NCBI RefSeq assembly: GCF_028128765.1
Contig: NZ_LBJG01000022.1
Coordinates: 1 to 64,000 of the forward strand
Reading direction: 5' to 3'
DNA length: 64,000 nt
DNA from: Bradyrhizobium sp. CCBAU 51627
GTDB taxonomy: Bacteria; Pseudomonadota; Alphaproteobacteria; Rhizobiales; Xanthobacteraceae
The notes below the pieces were generated by a model. The model was not told the origin of the DNA. It was given only the letters and a program-made list of their open reading frames with translations, and ran no database searches. Below, piece by piece: positions 51,831 through 61,200 of the stretch. Position numbers and translations under genes: made by a program. Within the stretch, counting starts at the first letter, position 1, and the number at the start of each line of letters is the position of its first letter.

Positions 51831-53486
51831 ATGATCCGCTGCGGCAAGACGTTGCTCGCGCTGGCGCTGGTGCTGGCCGCGCCGGTTTGCGTGTCGGCCC
51901 AGACAACTGACAAGTCGGCCGGACCAGCCCCGCAGGCGCAACCGGCAAGTCCCGCAGCGCCGACGGCTGAGCTCCTCAAGCCCGAACAACTCGAAGCTCT
52001 GGTCGCGCCGATTGCGCTCTATCCCGACGAATTGCTGGCCAACGTGCTGGCCGCCTCGACCTATCCGTTGGAGGTGGTTCAGGCTGATCGCTGGCTGAAG
52101 GAACGCAAGCATCTCAAAGGCGACGCGCTGAAGACGGAGGTGGACAAGCAGGGCTGGGACGACAGCGTCAAGGCGCTGGCCAGCACCGCAGATGTCTTGA
52201 CCATGATGAGCGACCAGCTCGACTGGACCAAGAAGCTTGGCGATGCCTTTCTCGCCCAGCAGCCGGATGTGATGGATGCGATCCAGCGCTTGCGTACCAA
52301 GGCCTATGACAACAAGAAGCTGGTCACCACCAAGCAGCAGAAGGTCAGCATCCAGACTCAGGAAGGCAAGCAGGTCGTCGTGATCCAGCAAGCCGATCCC
52401 GCTGCGATCTACGTGCCGTACTACGATCCGGCCACCGTCTACGGGAGCTGGCCCTATGCCGAGTATCCGCCCTACTATTGGGGCTATCCGTCCTATATTG
52501 GTGCTGGAGTGGTCGCAGCTGGCATCGCCTTCGGCACGGCGTGGGCGATCGGACGCTGGGGCAATTACTGGGGCGGTGGCTGCAACTGGGGCAACCGCAA
52601 CGTCTACGTCAATCACCGGACGACGAACATCGGCAACGGCTGGCAGCACAATCCGGCGCATCGACAGGGCGTGCGCTACAACAACGCGAACGTTCAGCAG
52701 AAATTCGGCAATAACAATCTGAAGGCGGGCGCGTCGGACCGGATGGACTTCCGTGGTCGTGACGGCAAACAGGTGCTGCGCCCCAACCAGGGGACGGGAG
52801 ACCGAGCGGGCGACCGCGGCGGCGACAGGGCCGGCGATCGTGGTGGTGCCGGTGATCGCACCGGCAATCGGGGAGATCGCCCGAGTGCGGGTACGCGCGA
52901 CCGGCCGGGCGGCGGTGATCGGGGCGGCACGGGTGATCGGGCCAAAGGCGGCAACAAAGGCGGCGGCGACCGCGCAAAGGCCGGAAAGGGCGGCGGCGAT
53001 CGTGCAAAGGCCGCGAACCGCTCCGGTGGTGGCGGCAATCGCGGCGGCGCGATGAGCGTCTCCTCCGGCCGCTCGGCGGCAGCGGCATCCGCGCGCGGTC
53101 GCGCCAGCATGGCCAGCATGCCGCGCGGTGGTGGGGGCGGCGCGGCGATGCGCGGAGGTGGAGGCGGTGGTTTCCGCGGAGGTGGCGGAGGCGGTCGCGG
53201 CGGAGGCGGCGGTGGCCGGCGCTCCGATATCGCGCTGAAGCACGACATCGTCCTTCTCGGGCACCTCGGCAACGGCCTCGGCTACTACCGCTTCAGCTAT
53301 ATCGGCAGCGACAAGGCCTATGTCGGCGTGATGGCGCAGGAGGTCGAGCAGGTGAAGCCTGACGCAGTGACACGCGGCAGCGACGGCTATCTGCGCGTCT
53401 ACTACGAGAAGCTCGGGTTGACATTCCGCACTTACCGCGACTGGCTTGCTCACGGTGCGAAGCTTCCCGCGGAGGTGATGCCATGA
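51831..53486 (+). CDS. DUF3300 exported protein with Gly/Arg-rich linker and S74-like C-terminal domain
   Basis: A 551-residue exported protein. The signal peptide covers about residues 1-24. A DUF3300 domain (residues ~45-230) contains LVAPIALYPDELLANVLAASTYPLEVVQADRWL and AAIYVPYYDPATVYGSWPY. A ~180-residue low-complexity linker built from Gly, Arg, Asp and Ala (GDRGGDRAGDRGG) follows. The last ~85 residues, starting RRSDIALKHDI and containing YVGVMAQEVEQVKPDAV, match the intramolecular chaperone (peptidase S74) domain of phage tail spikes. The Ser-x4-Lys spacing of its self-cleaving dyad is present (SDIALK). The start at 51831 follows GGAGG. Its stop codon overlaps the DUF2950 gene. Confidence 0.85.
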   Translation: MIRCGKTLLALALVLAAPVCVSAQTTDKSAGPAPQAQPASPAAPTAELLKPEQLEALVAPIALYPDELLANVLAASTYPLEVVQADRWLKERKHLKGDALKTEVDKQGWDDSVKALASTADVLTMMSDQLDWTKKLGDAFLAQQPDVMDAIQRLRTKAYDNKKLVTTKQQKVSIQTQEGKQVVVIQQADPAAIYVPYYDPATVYGSWPYAEYPPYYWGYPSYIGAGVVAAGIAFGTAWAIGRWGNYWGGGCNWGNRNVYVNHRTTNIGNGWQHNPAHRQGVRYNNANVQQKFGNNNLKAGASDRMDFRGRDGKQVLRPNQGTGDRAGDRGGDRAGDRGGAGDRTGNRGDRPSAGTRDRPGGGDRGGTGDRAKGGNKGGGDRAKAGKGGGDRAKAANRSGGGGNRGGAMSVSSGRSAAAASARGRASMASMPRGGGGGAAMRGGGGGGFRGGGGGGRGGGGGGRRSDIALKHDIVLLGHLGNGLGYYRFSYIGSDKAYVGVMAQEVEQVKPDAVTRGSDGYLRVYYEKLGLTFRTYRDWLAHGAKLPAEVMP

Positions 53487-54397
53487 CGGGTCTTAAATCG
53501 TTCTATCGCTCGGTATTGCCGGGCATCACGGCGCTGGCGCTTCTCGGTTCGGCATCCCACGCGCAGCAATCCTACAAGACGCCGGAGGATGCGGCCGCCG
53601 CGCTTGCGGCCGCGGTCAAGAGCGGACCGGCCGGCATCCTGAAAGTGCTCGGCAGGTCGGCAGAGGACATCGTTTCCTCCGGCGACGAGGTCGCAGACAA
53701 CGATATCCGCCAGCGCTTCAGCTCGATGTATGATGCCAAGCACGGCATCAAGGCGGAAGGCAACAAAACTGCGACCTTGCTCCTGGGAGCGGATGATTTT
53801 CCGTTCCCGATTCCGCTGGTCAATACCAAGGCCGGATGGGAATTCGACACCGACGAGGGGCGGATCGAAGTGCTTCGCCGTCGGATCGGGCGCAATGAGC
53901 TCGACGCGATCCAGACCGCGCTCGCTTACGTCGATGCGCAGAACGAATATGCCGACAAGGACCGCGGCGAGGGCGCCGGCGTCTACGCGCAGCACATCGT
54001 CTCCTCGCCCGGCAAGAAGGACGGCCTGTTCTGGCGTGACGACAGCGATCCGAGCCCGCTTGGGCCGCTTGCGGCGCAAGCCTCAAGCGAGGGTTACAAG
54101 GCCGGGGAGGGGATGATGCCCTATCACGGTTATTACTTCCGGATACTGAAGGGACAGGGACCGGATGCCCCCGGCGGTGCCGTGAATTACGTCATCAAAG
54201 GCAAGATGATCGGCGGTTTTGCGCTGATCGCCTGGCCGGCCGAATACGGCAATTCCGGCGTGATGACCTTCCTGGTCAATCATGCCGGCGTTGTCTACCA
54301 GAAGGATCTCGGCAAACGCACCGACATTGTGGCCAAGCGCCTCACGCTGTTTGATCCCGACCAGACTTGGAAGAAGGTCGACGCTGGGAAACCCTGA
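53483..54397 (+). CDS. DUF2950 exported protein
   Basis: A 304-residue protein with a signal peptide (VLPGITALALLGSASHA) and the DUF2950 pattern YKTPEDAAAALAAAVKSG, EYADKDRGEGAGVYAQHIVSSPGKKDGLFW, PYHGYYFRILKGQG and FALIAWPAEYGNSGVMTFLVN. The function is unknown. DUF3300 and DUF2950 genes often occur together, and here the start overlaps the DUF3300 stop codon (ATGA). Both act in the envelope and share the FixK/FNR-type box at 51762. Confidence 0.9.
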   Translation: MTGLKSFYRSVLPGITALALLGSASHAQQSYKTPEDAAAALAAAVKSGPAGILKVLGRSAEDIVSSGDEVADNDIRQRFSSMYDAKHGIKAEGNKTATLLLGADDFPFPIPLVNTKAGWEFDTDEGRIEVLRRRIGRNELDAIQTALAYVDAQNEYADKDRGEGAGVYAQHIVSSPGKKDGLFWRDDSDPSPLGPLAAQASSEGYKAGEGMMPYHGYYFRILKGQGPDAPGGAVNYVIKGKMIGGFALIAWPAEYGNSGVMTFLVNHAGVVYQKDLGKRTDIVAKRLTLFDPDQTWKKVDAGKP

Positions 54398-54398
54398 C

Positions 54399-54842
54399 AT
54401 GATGAGTGCCTTGCGGTCGACCATTCGCCTTGCAGCGATCTGTTTGTTTGCGGTGAGTATCCTGGCGAGCCCCTCGTTTGCGCAGGCCTCTGGCCACGTC
54501 CGGGTCAAGATCGTGAAGGCCGGTCTGCTGGTAGGCGGCGGCGCCGGCAGCGGCGTATTGAGCTATCGCGGCCGCAGCTACCCCTTTCGCGTCACAGGAA
54601 TGAGCCTCGGGATTACGGCGGGCGCTACCGTCGGTCGCCTGGAAGGCTGGGCTTCCGGCATCAGAGATGTCCGCGACTTCGCAGGCACCTACAGTTCGGT
54701 TGGCGGTGGTGGCTCCCTCGTCGGCGGCGTGGGTGGCATCCAGCTACGAAACGACAACGGCGTCGTGATGATTCTGCAAGGACCAAAAGCCGGACTGGAG
54801 ATGGCTGCCAATCTTAGTGCGATCGTAATTTCGCTGAAGTAA
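54399..54842 (+). CDS. Small exported glycine-rich protein, paralogue B
   Basis: A 147-residue protein with a signal peptide (LAAICLFAVSILASPSFAQA). The body is VKIVKAGLLVGGGAGSGVLSYRGRSYPFRVTGMSLGITAGATVG and the end is IQLRNDNGVVMILQGPKAGLEM. It is clearly related along its whole length to the protein at 45656-46081. It begins one base after the DUF2950 stop codon, so it belongs to the DUF3300-DUF2950 operon. Confidence 0.75.
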   Translation: MMSALRSTIRLAAICLFAVSILASPSFAQASGHVRVKIVKAGLLVGGGAGSGVLSYRGRSYPFRVTGMSLGITAGATVGRLEGWASGIRDVRDFAGTYSSVGGGGSLVGGVGGIQLRNDNGVVMILQGPKAGLEMAANLSAIVISLK

Positions 54843-55036
54843 GGCAGTTTGCATTGTTTCTGGATAGAAGCCTTTCTACATGTGGAATGGCTGTTGCGCT
54901 GACGCCTGCTTCTCTCGGAGGACGGTCTGTGCTGAACTGCCGATCGCCGCGTTCGCAAAGCGCCGAGGTTCGCGTTGGACGCACCCTGACTACATTATGG
55001 TAACGTGCAGTCAGGTCAGGAGCGATGCCAAATCGC

Positions 55037-55264
55037 TTACCTCCTGATTGCTCTTATCCCTGGGCAGCGCTCAGGGACCTCAGCGCTGCCTTTTCCTGCT
55101 GGGGCCAGTAGATCTTGAATGTGCTTTGCGTGCTCTTTCGTCAGATTTTCCGCAAGATCCATCCCGAGTAACGCCGGTCCTCTCCTTTCGCGATCGTACA
55201 CCATCCAACCTTTGCCACCCATTCGAATGAAAAATCTGCTCTGTGATACCGTTAGGTTGGCCAC
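55037..55264 (-). CDS. Small hypothetical protein
   Basis: A 75-residue soluble protein with the compact pattern SQSRFFIRMGGKGWMVYDRERRGPALLGMDLAENLTKEHAKHIQDLL. It looks like a genuine small domain of the kind seen in Bradyrhizobium genomes, but I cannot assign a function. Its last ~20 codons overlap a hairpin (55063-55071 with 55082-55090) that is followed by TTTT on the plus strand. Confidence 0.5.
   Translation of the reverse strand: MANLTVSQSRFFIRMGGKGWMVYDRERRGPALLGMDLAENLTKEHAKHIQDLLAPAGKGSAEVPERCPGIRAIRR
55063..55090 (+). terminator. Possible terminator hairpin
   Basis: A 9-bp perfect stem (55063-55071 with 55082-55090) with a 10-base loop is followed by TTTTCC on the plus strand. 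It could end the DUF3300-DUF2950 transcript some 220 bases past its last stop codon. It overlaps the 3' end of a small minus-strand frame, which lowers confidence in one of the two. Confidence 0.45.
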
Positions 55265-55731
55265 CGATTAGGACTCCTGCTCGTGGGCTCAAGAGGAGCA
55301 ATCGTACGAACGAGCCCCGGGCAAGACATTTGTGTATGTGAATCGGATCAGGAAAAGTTGGCAATGCCCTTTCGAAAGGATCGAAACGGACAGAACACCC
55401 GTCAGCTCACAAGAGAATTTGATGCGTATAGCGCGCAAGCAGTGTACTCGGTGGGCCAGAGAAGCGCTCCGGAACGCCACGCCGACTTAGGATATTCGCT
55501 GGCGTTCGTCGTAAGGCGTTCACGAGCTGTATCGATCAGCCTCCGGAGCGATTTAGCGGTGAGACGTGCCGTTGCTCGTTGTCTGTGAGAACATCCGACG
55601 CTTGTTGCCGTGGTACCGATTCGAATAGCTGTACTTACATCACCGCACCGCGCGGGTTCACAACTGTATACCGGCGCATCGTTCGTTGAAGAAGGCCACA
55701 TGCCGGAACGTGGCTGCAGATGCGATTCGCT
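55265..55731. other. Gene-poor stretch
   Basis: The open frames in these ~470 bases carry no motif I recognise and have poor codon use. Nothing else stands out. Confidence 0.45.
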
Positions 55732-55935
55732 TCACGTGCCGATCAGGGCTACGTAGTCCATATGAAGAGTAATTGGACCCTTCGAGCCGTCTAACATCAC
55801 GCGAAGGCTCTTGGTGTAGTATCCAGCCCCCATCACAGTGCCGGTCCTGCCGGCCAGTCGAGGACCGGCTGCTGGCTTTATTTGAATTCGTGAGCCCGGC
55901 GGAAACTTGAGCTCGGTTTCGGCCGATCCTGACAT
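55732..55935 (-). CDS. Small hypothetical protein with SH3-like pattern
   Basis: A 67-residue protein starting MSGSAETEL. The middle reads FPPGSRIQIKPAAGPRLAGRTGTVMGAG and the end RVMLDGSKGPITLHMDYVALI. The Gly/Val pattern is like a KOW/SH3-type small beta barrel. The function is unknown. A longer start at 55962 is possible. Confidence 0.45.
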   Translation of the reverse strand: MSGSAETELKFPPGSRIQIKPAAGPRLAGRTGTVMGAGYYTKSLRVMLDGSKGPITLHMDYVALIGT

Positions 55936-56119
55936 GCTAGCCTCAGCAGCGAATGACCGCATTCTGATCGAACAACTTCAGCGCCGCAAAGTGACCGAAC
56001 GGCGCATTGATAGGGACACACTCGACTGACTGCCGCGCAGGAATTTCCGATTGGCAGAAGAAGGCCTCTCGCTAGCCTCCGTTTAAGAACTGGATAAGGT
56101 TAGGCCCGATATTTCGATT

Positions 56120-56165
56120 ATGCCTATACCTTTCGTCATAGGCGCAACTATGCCTTTCGTTATAG
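56120..56165. repeat. Short repeated motif upstream of a LuxR-type regulator
   Basis: ATGCCT, CCTTTCGT and ATAG elements occur twice: 56120-56141 and 56150-56165. An inverted repeat (GCCTAT at 56122-56127, ATAGGC at 56138-56143) lies within the first copy. It may be an operator for a nearby regulator, but no protein can be named. Confidence 0.3.
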
Positions 56166-56268
56166 ATTGCGTCCGGCCTTGAGCACGGCGACCGATACTT
56201 GGTAGCTTGACCAAATATTTGATCTGAGCGCGAGCGACGATATCTACTCAACTTTCGAATGTCCGGTC

Positions 56269-56490
56269 ATGAGCCATAATGGCTCGCTAGCAGCGCTCTT
56301 CGCCATCGCCAAGCTTGCGCTGAAACTAGGTGGTTGTGCATTCACCCCGGATTCATACGGTCTTTGGGTCCAGAAAATTCATGTATTGTCGGAGCTTGTT
56401 CAGGCTTGTGCGGTGGTTGTCCTGGGTTTTGTCTGGCGCCGAGTAACAACTCTTGATAGAAAGTCCGTTTTGAACGATCGGTTTCGATAA
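56269..56490 (+). CDS. Possible small membrane protein
   Basis: A 73-residue frame with two moderately hydrophobic stretches (LAALFAIAKLALKLGG and LSELVQACAVVVLGFVW). There is no clear ribosome site and no recognised family. It lies in the gene-poor stretch before the LuxR-type regulator. Confidence 0.3.
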   Translation: MSHNGSLAALFAIAKLALKLGGCAFTPDSYGLWVQKIHVLSELVQACAVVVLGFVWRRVTTLDRKSVLNDRFR

Positions 56491-56540
56491 GTGTTTTAGC
56501 TTCACTAGGCGTATTTTGGGCGGCAGATTAAGGAGCGCCG

Positions 56541-57209
56541 ATGCGTCGTGCGACTTTAGTTATTGCGAACCAACATCCTATAGTTTTGCAAGGACTCGCG
56601 AGTATCCTTGCTTCAGAATCCGACTTTGAGGTCGTTGCGTCCTGCGGCGATGCTGCGAGTTGCATCGAAGCAATATCGACGCTCGCGCCCGACATCGCGA
56701 TCGTGGATGCGGCGCTATTGAACTCGTTCAGCGGTCCGGAAGCTCGATCGACGCGTTTGGCGTTCTTCGGGGCCAGCGAGGATTGTGATGTTCTGCCGAC
56801 CCTCCCGATGGGGTGTAGTGTTCTTCTGAAGGAGATGGCGGGCCCTGCCTTGGTGCAATGCTTGCGGGCGATCGCCAATGGTGAGACTGTCGTGCCGGGA
56901 CCGCCCACTGCTCAAGCCCAAGCTCGGGAGCAGAGTCGGAATCCGGAAACCGCACTCGCGGCGCTCACCGAGCGTGAGCGGCAGATCATACGCCTTGTCG
57001 CTCGTGGTCTCTCCAACAAGGAGATCGGCCGGCGACTCAATATTGCCGACGGCACGATCAAGGTGCACCTGCACAATGTCTTCCAAAAGCTCGCAGTCAG
57101 CAATCGCACGGCGCTTGCTGCCCTCGCCATCTCCCACGATGACCGCGCCCATGCTGCGGAGGACAAACCTGCGCGGGCCAAACCGGATCCGATGACCGGA
57201 GAGCGTTAA
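56541..57209 (+). CDS. LuxR-family response regulator with altered receiver pocket
   Basis: A 222-residue NarL-type regulator. The receiver half starts LVIANQHPIVLQGLASIL, where the usual Asp-Asp pair of the acidic pocket is replaced by Asn-Gln. The phosphorylatable aspartate position is kept (IAIVDAALL). The LuxR helix-turn-helix is at about residues 140-200 (LTERERQIIRLVARGLSNKEIGRRLNIADGTIKVHLHNVFQKL). Loss of the metal-binding pair suggests phosphorylation-independent control. AAGGAG precedes the ATG. It is related to the N-terminal 220 residues of the 1012-residue protein at 58205-61243. Confidence 0.85.
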   Translation: MRRATLVIANQHPIVLQGLASILASESDFEVVASCGDAASCIEAISTLAPDIAIVDAALLNSFSGPEARSTRLAFFGASEDCDVLPTLPMGCSVLLKEMAGPALVQCLRAIANGETVVPGPPTAQAQAREQSRNPETALAALTERERQIIRLVARGLSNKEIGRRLNIADGTIKVHLHNVFQKLAVSNRTALAALAISHDDRAHAAEDKPARAKPDPMTGER

Positions 57210-57401
57210 CACATCGTCTAGCGTTTGAACGCGGCGCAACATGAAGCAATTTTCGCCGAAACGCAGCTGAACACCATGCTCCGCATTGGATGCCGGGGAT
57301 GCAGGTTTGTCAGTCATCCTGCGACTGAGAACTGGCGAATGACCAGCGACGGCCGCCAAGCCCGGGGCTGTCGCTCACCTCAACCTGCCAGGCGACATGA
57401 G

Positions 57402-57547
57402 CTAAGAGGGATCCGCCACGTCATTCTTGAGCAACTCGCCGCCAAGTTCAATCGCTGCGCTCCGCGCGGCGAAAATGTCCAAAGATCCAGCCTGACGTCA
57501 TCTAGAACTGAAGCTCCGTCGTGGATATGAAAGAAACACCGCGGCAT
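57402..57547 (-). pseudogene. Frameshifted DUF6894 remnant
   Basis: The frame from 57547 reads MPRCFFHIHDGASVLDDVRLDL, the characteristic opening of DUF6894 proteins. It then loses homology. The continuation is found in another frame as DIFAARSAAIELGGELLKNDVADPS, ending at a TAG at 57402-57404. A one-base deletion near 57480 explains this. The C-terminal third of the family domain is also missing. Confidence 0.6.
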
Positions 57548-57864
57548 CGATGTCTCCGGACAATGCGAACCCTCCGATGACTGCACCGAGCGCTATGCAT
57601 CAGACGGGCTTGTCGCGCCACAATGGGAAACGTGGCATGTCGCTATTCCAGGCCAAGACATCATCATGGATGGGTACCTCCAAGTTGATGTGAATGATCA
57701 AGAATTCAGAATGAACGCCTGCTCCTCTGTGATTACCATGACAGTGCGTCGACGGAGCCCACTTCGGCGCAGCTTTGCGGCCCCGGCCTGCGAATCCTAC
57801 CCCCGGGGCCGCAATCTTTGGTAAGGAAGCTTGGTCATACATCGCGGTCCGTCGCGAAAATGCC

Positions 57865-58038
57865 TCAGACGCCCCGTCCTGTCCTGCGATCACCAAGATC
57901 TATATGCAGCAACCGAGGGACCTCGCGCAAAAATGCCAAGCCGAGCATGCCTCAGGGCAGGTCGTAGTAATGGTTGATATTGTCCAGTCCGATGACCCGA
58001 CGTCCCTCGTCTAGGGCGGTGCCGCCGAAGACATATTC
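57865..58038 (-). pseudogene. Remnant of an NAD-dependent epimerase/dehydratase
   Basis: Read on the minus strand, one frame gives ALDEGRRVIGLDNINHYYDLP, then an in-frame TGA at 57952-57954, then GMLGLAFLREVPRLLHIDLGDR and another stop. This matches the early part of nucleotide-sugar epimerases, where ARALLDEGHxVIGLDNINDYYD is followed by a helix and IDLADR. The Rossmann glycine motif and everything downstream are missing. It is a short decayed fragment. Confidence 0.45.
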
Positions 58039-58204
58039 GAGGGCGCTGTGCCTATTGCCTCAATGATAAAATCTGGCGAACGATGCCGTCGGGCTTTCGC
58101 TCCTCCTAGCAGGCTTGTCGGGGCGCTCCAGATCAGAAGACCCGGCCGGTAAGCTCATCGCTGTCGCGTGCTTGCCGATCTCTGGTCAACGACAATGCAA
58201 CGCT

Positions 58205-61200
58205 CTAAATCAGAAAGTCATTGGGCGCGGATACATGCGGACCGTGATTGCCGTGGTTGGGCGCGTGCTCGTCCGGAACTATGCTGACGATCATCCCGAG
58301 GGTCTCTTGCTGACTCGGCGGAGCGCGCAGATCGATCGGAATATTGAGCTCGCTGTGCTCAACCGCCGCGCCGAGAGTGGAGGAAGCTGACGCGCTATCG
58401 AAGCGGAACGCCGGCTCTTTATCTGTACCGCCTGTCTCATATGCGGCTCTAGCCGACTGTGCGGCCTCTGGAACGATCACAGCAGAGGGCGTGGCCTGCT
58501 GGGCTTCGCCACCGATTGTGACGCCCGGCTCCGCAATGTCAGCTGCTTCCGGTGCGTTTGCAGAATCCGAGTGTCCGGAGCTCCCATGTTCCACGCTGCC
58601 TGCTTCTGCCGCCTTCGAGGATCCTTGCGCAACATCTGATGTCAGAGTGTGATGTTCGGCATCATTTCCGACGTCGTTGCCTGGTTTGATGCCGGCTTCG
58701 CTCGACGCCGCGGCGGCCGCCTTTGCAGATTTCGGCTCCGAACTATGTTGCAGATGACCACCTCCGGTGTTGCCGCCAACCGGCGGCATAACGTCAGCTG
58801 CTTCCGGCGCGTTTGCAGAATCTGAGTGTCCGGAGCTTTCATGTTTCACGTTGCCTGCTTCTGCCGCCTTCGAAGATGCTTGCGCAACATCCGGTGTCGG
58901 AGTGTGATGTTCGGCATCATTTCCAACGTCGTTGCCTGGTTTGATGCCGGCTGCGCTCGACCCCGCGGTTGCCTCGTTTGCTGATCTTGCCTCCAAAGCG
59001 TGCTGTGACTGCTCGCGGTTCGCATCAGCAGGCGTTGCAACGCTCTGCCCGACAATATCACTGGACCCGGTCGATAAAATTCCGGTGTCAGCATTGACCT
59101 GCTCACTCTCCAATGAGGGATTTTCAGTCGCCGTCACCCTCGCGCCAAGGGCAAGCTCGATCGACAATGCGTGAGCCGAAACGGCGGACGCACCGTCGGG
59201 CTCTTGCGTTGCACCCGCCGTACCGCCATCGGGAGCTCTGAACCTCGTCGCCGCCGGGAAGTCGGTTCGAGCCTGCCCGAATTGAACCTGAAAACTGTCA
59301 TCTGCGAAAAGGGTCCCAGCTCCGACCTCCGTGAGTTTGCCTCTGCTTGCCCCGATACCAAGATGGTCATCGTCCGCACTTTGAGGAGTGTCATTCAGTG
59401 CGGTTGCCGATAACAGTGTTTCCTGGAGTTGCTCCAAGGTAACAGCGGCAACTGTGACTTCTTCCTGGGCGACACAATCCGAGGCCGCGATAGAAACTAT
59501 CCCTTCCAGATGGAGTTCGAGCAGGTCGCGATCCCCGATATCAAGAACACGATCGGTCGAATTCACATACACGATCGTTTCGTTGGTCGCGGAGTGATAG
59601 ATCCAAGCGAGTGTATGTGGCGGCACAGACCCGGTTGCTGCTGTCATATGCAACCAGGCGAGCCCTCCGAAAGCCGCAAGATTGATCCTGCTGGACCCGG
59701 ATCCGAAATTGAAGACAAAGTCGGCAGAGGTAGAATCGGAATCGGCCCGGGAGCCATGAGCAACATTTTCGCTAGATTTGCTCTCCATGGCTTGATCGCG
59801 GCCATATCCGCCAATGCTGGCATCGTGCCCAGCGTCCACCAAGCCAGCAGGTTTCTGGAGGGTGTCACCCCCGGCGCCATGACCAATTTGGCCCCGAGCG
59901 TTTTCTCCAACGGCGCTTTCTCTTTCAGTCGTGACCACTGCGGAAGGTAGACGGAACTGAGGCGAAGCGAGGCCACGGGGTGAGTTGGCTACAAGATTGG
60001 CGTCAGCACTGGTGGCGGCGACTACGAAGCTGTCAAACGATGCGCGATCCGTGTGGTACGTCTGCTCGGCGAGATGGGGGTCGTTCACGGCGTAGATCAG
60101 CGCACCGACGAGAGCGGCGAAGGTGCCATACCCACCGTATCCGAACGTTGGATCGGAAGTAAGCTGCGGAAGACGATGTTCGGGTGACGGATCGCCAAGT
60201 TGGGTGTCGCGGGTTCCTCGCAGCAAGGGCGCAGGAAGACTGGGCGTGCTTGATCCAACAGGGCCGTGGTATGTCCATTGCTTCGAGACTGTAGATTGCT
60301 CAGTCGTGCGCAGCGTTTCTATGGATGTCGGGGCTGAGTTCGGCCTGACCAGAGAATCTCTCTGGGTGAGCGGAGGCCCCGCGCGGCTTTCCCAGGCGAA
60401 CTGGTCCCGGAGAATAGCTCCTTTCCATGGCCCATATCCGGCGTGCTCTCCAGTATGGCCGATGCCGTTATCATCCGGAGCGATGTCGTTCGCTTCCGAT
60501 CCCTTGAGTTTGTCTGCAACTGCGAGCGCCAGAAGGACGATCGAGAGCGTGCCTAATCCGGAGCGGGGCCGCAACAATGCGAGGGCCGCGAGCACAGTTC
60601 GGTTGGTGATCTCAAGCTTCTGAAATATGTTGTAAAGGTGAACTTTGACGGTACCCGGCGAAACGTTCAGCTCGCGCGCGATTTCCTTGTTCGACTTTCC
60701 TTCTGATACCAATCGTACAATTTGGCGTTCCCGGTGCGTCAATTGCTGTAGCATCTTTTCAATTTCGCCGCCGGTGACGACTTCCTTGCCGGTTGGCGAA
60801 AGATCAAACTGCTCGGGCGATACACTCCGCTTTACGCTCCGCCTTGTTGTTAATCTCAATTGGTGCAACAGAGTGGCAGGCGAAGCATGCTTCGAGATCG
60901 CGCTGCAGGCGCCAGCAGCAAGAGCTGCGGTAAGATCGTGGTCGGGTTCGGGCTCGAACTCTGTAAAGAACACCAATCTCGTGGAAAGATTCTCAGCTTT
61001 TGTAATGGCGAGGATCCCGGACACCGTCAGATCTGGCAGCGTGTCAGCAACGAGCGCGGCGTCGGGCGTCAAATTCCGAATCGCTTCGAGGCCGCTAGTG
61101 CCATCACGGCATGATGCGACAACCTCAAAGTCCCGCTGTGTCCCCAATACCGACTTCAGTCCGTGTAGAACGACCGGTTGTCGATCGATGATCACAAGCC

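Noticed and set aside
51723..53453. A 576-codon minus-strand frame opposite the DUF3300 gene
   Set aside because: It is a shadow of the Gly/Arg-rich linker and DUF3300 domain. The plus-strand reading is supported by the ribosome site, signal peptide and domain order.
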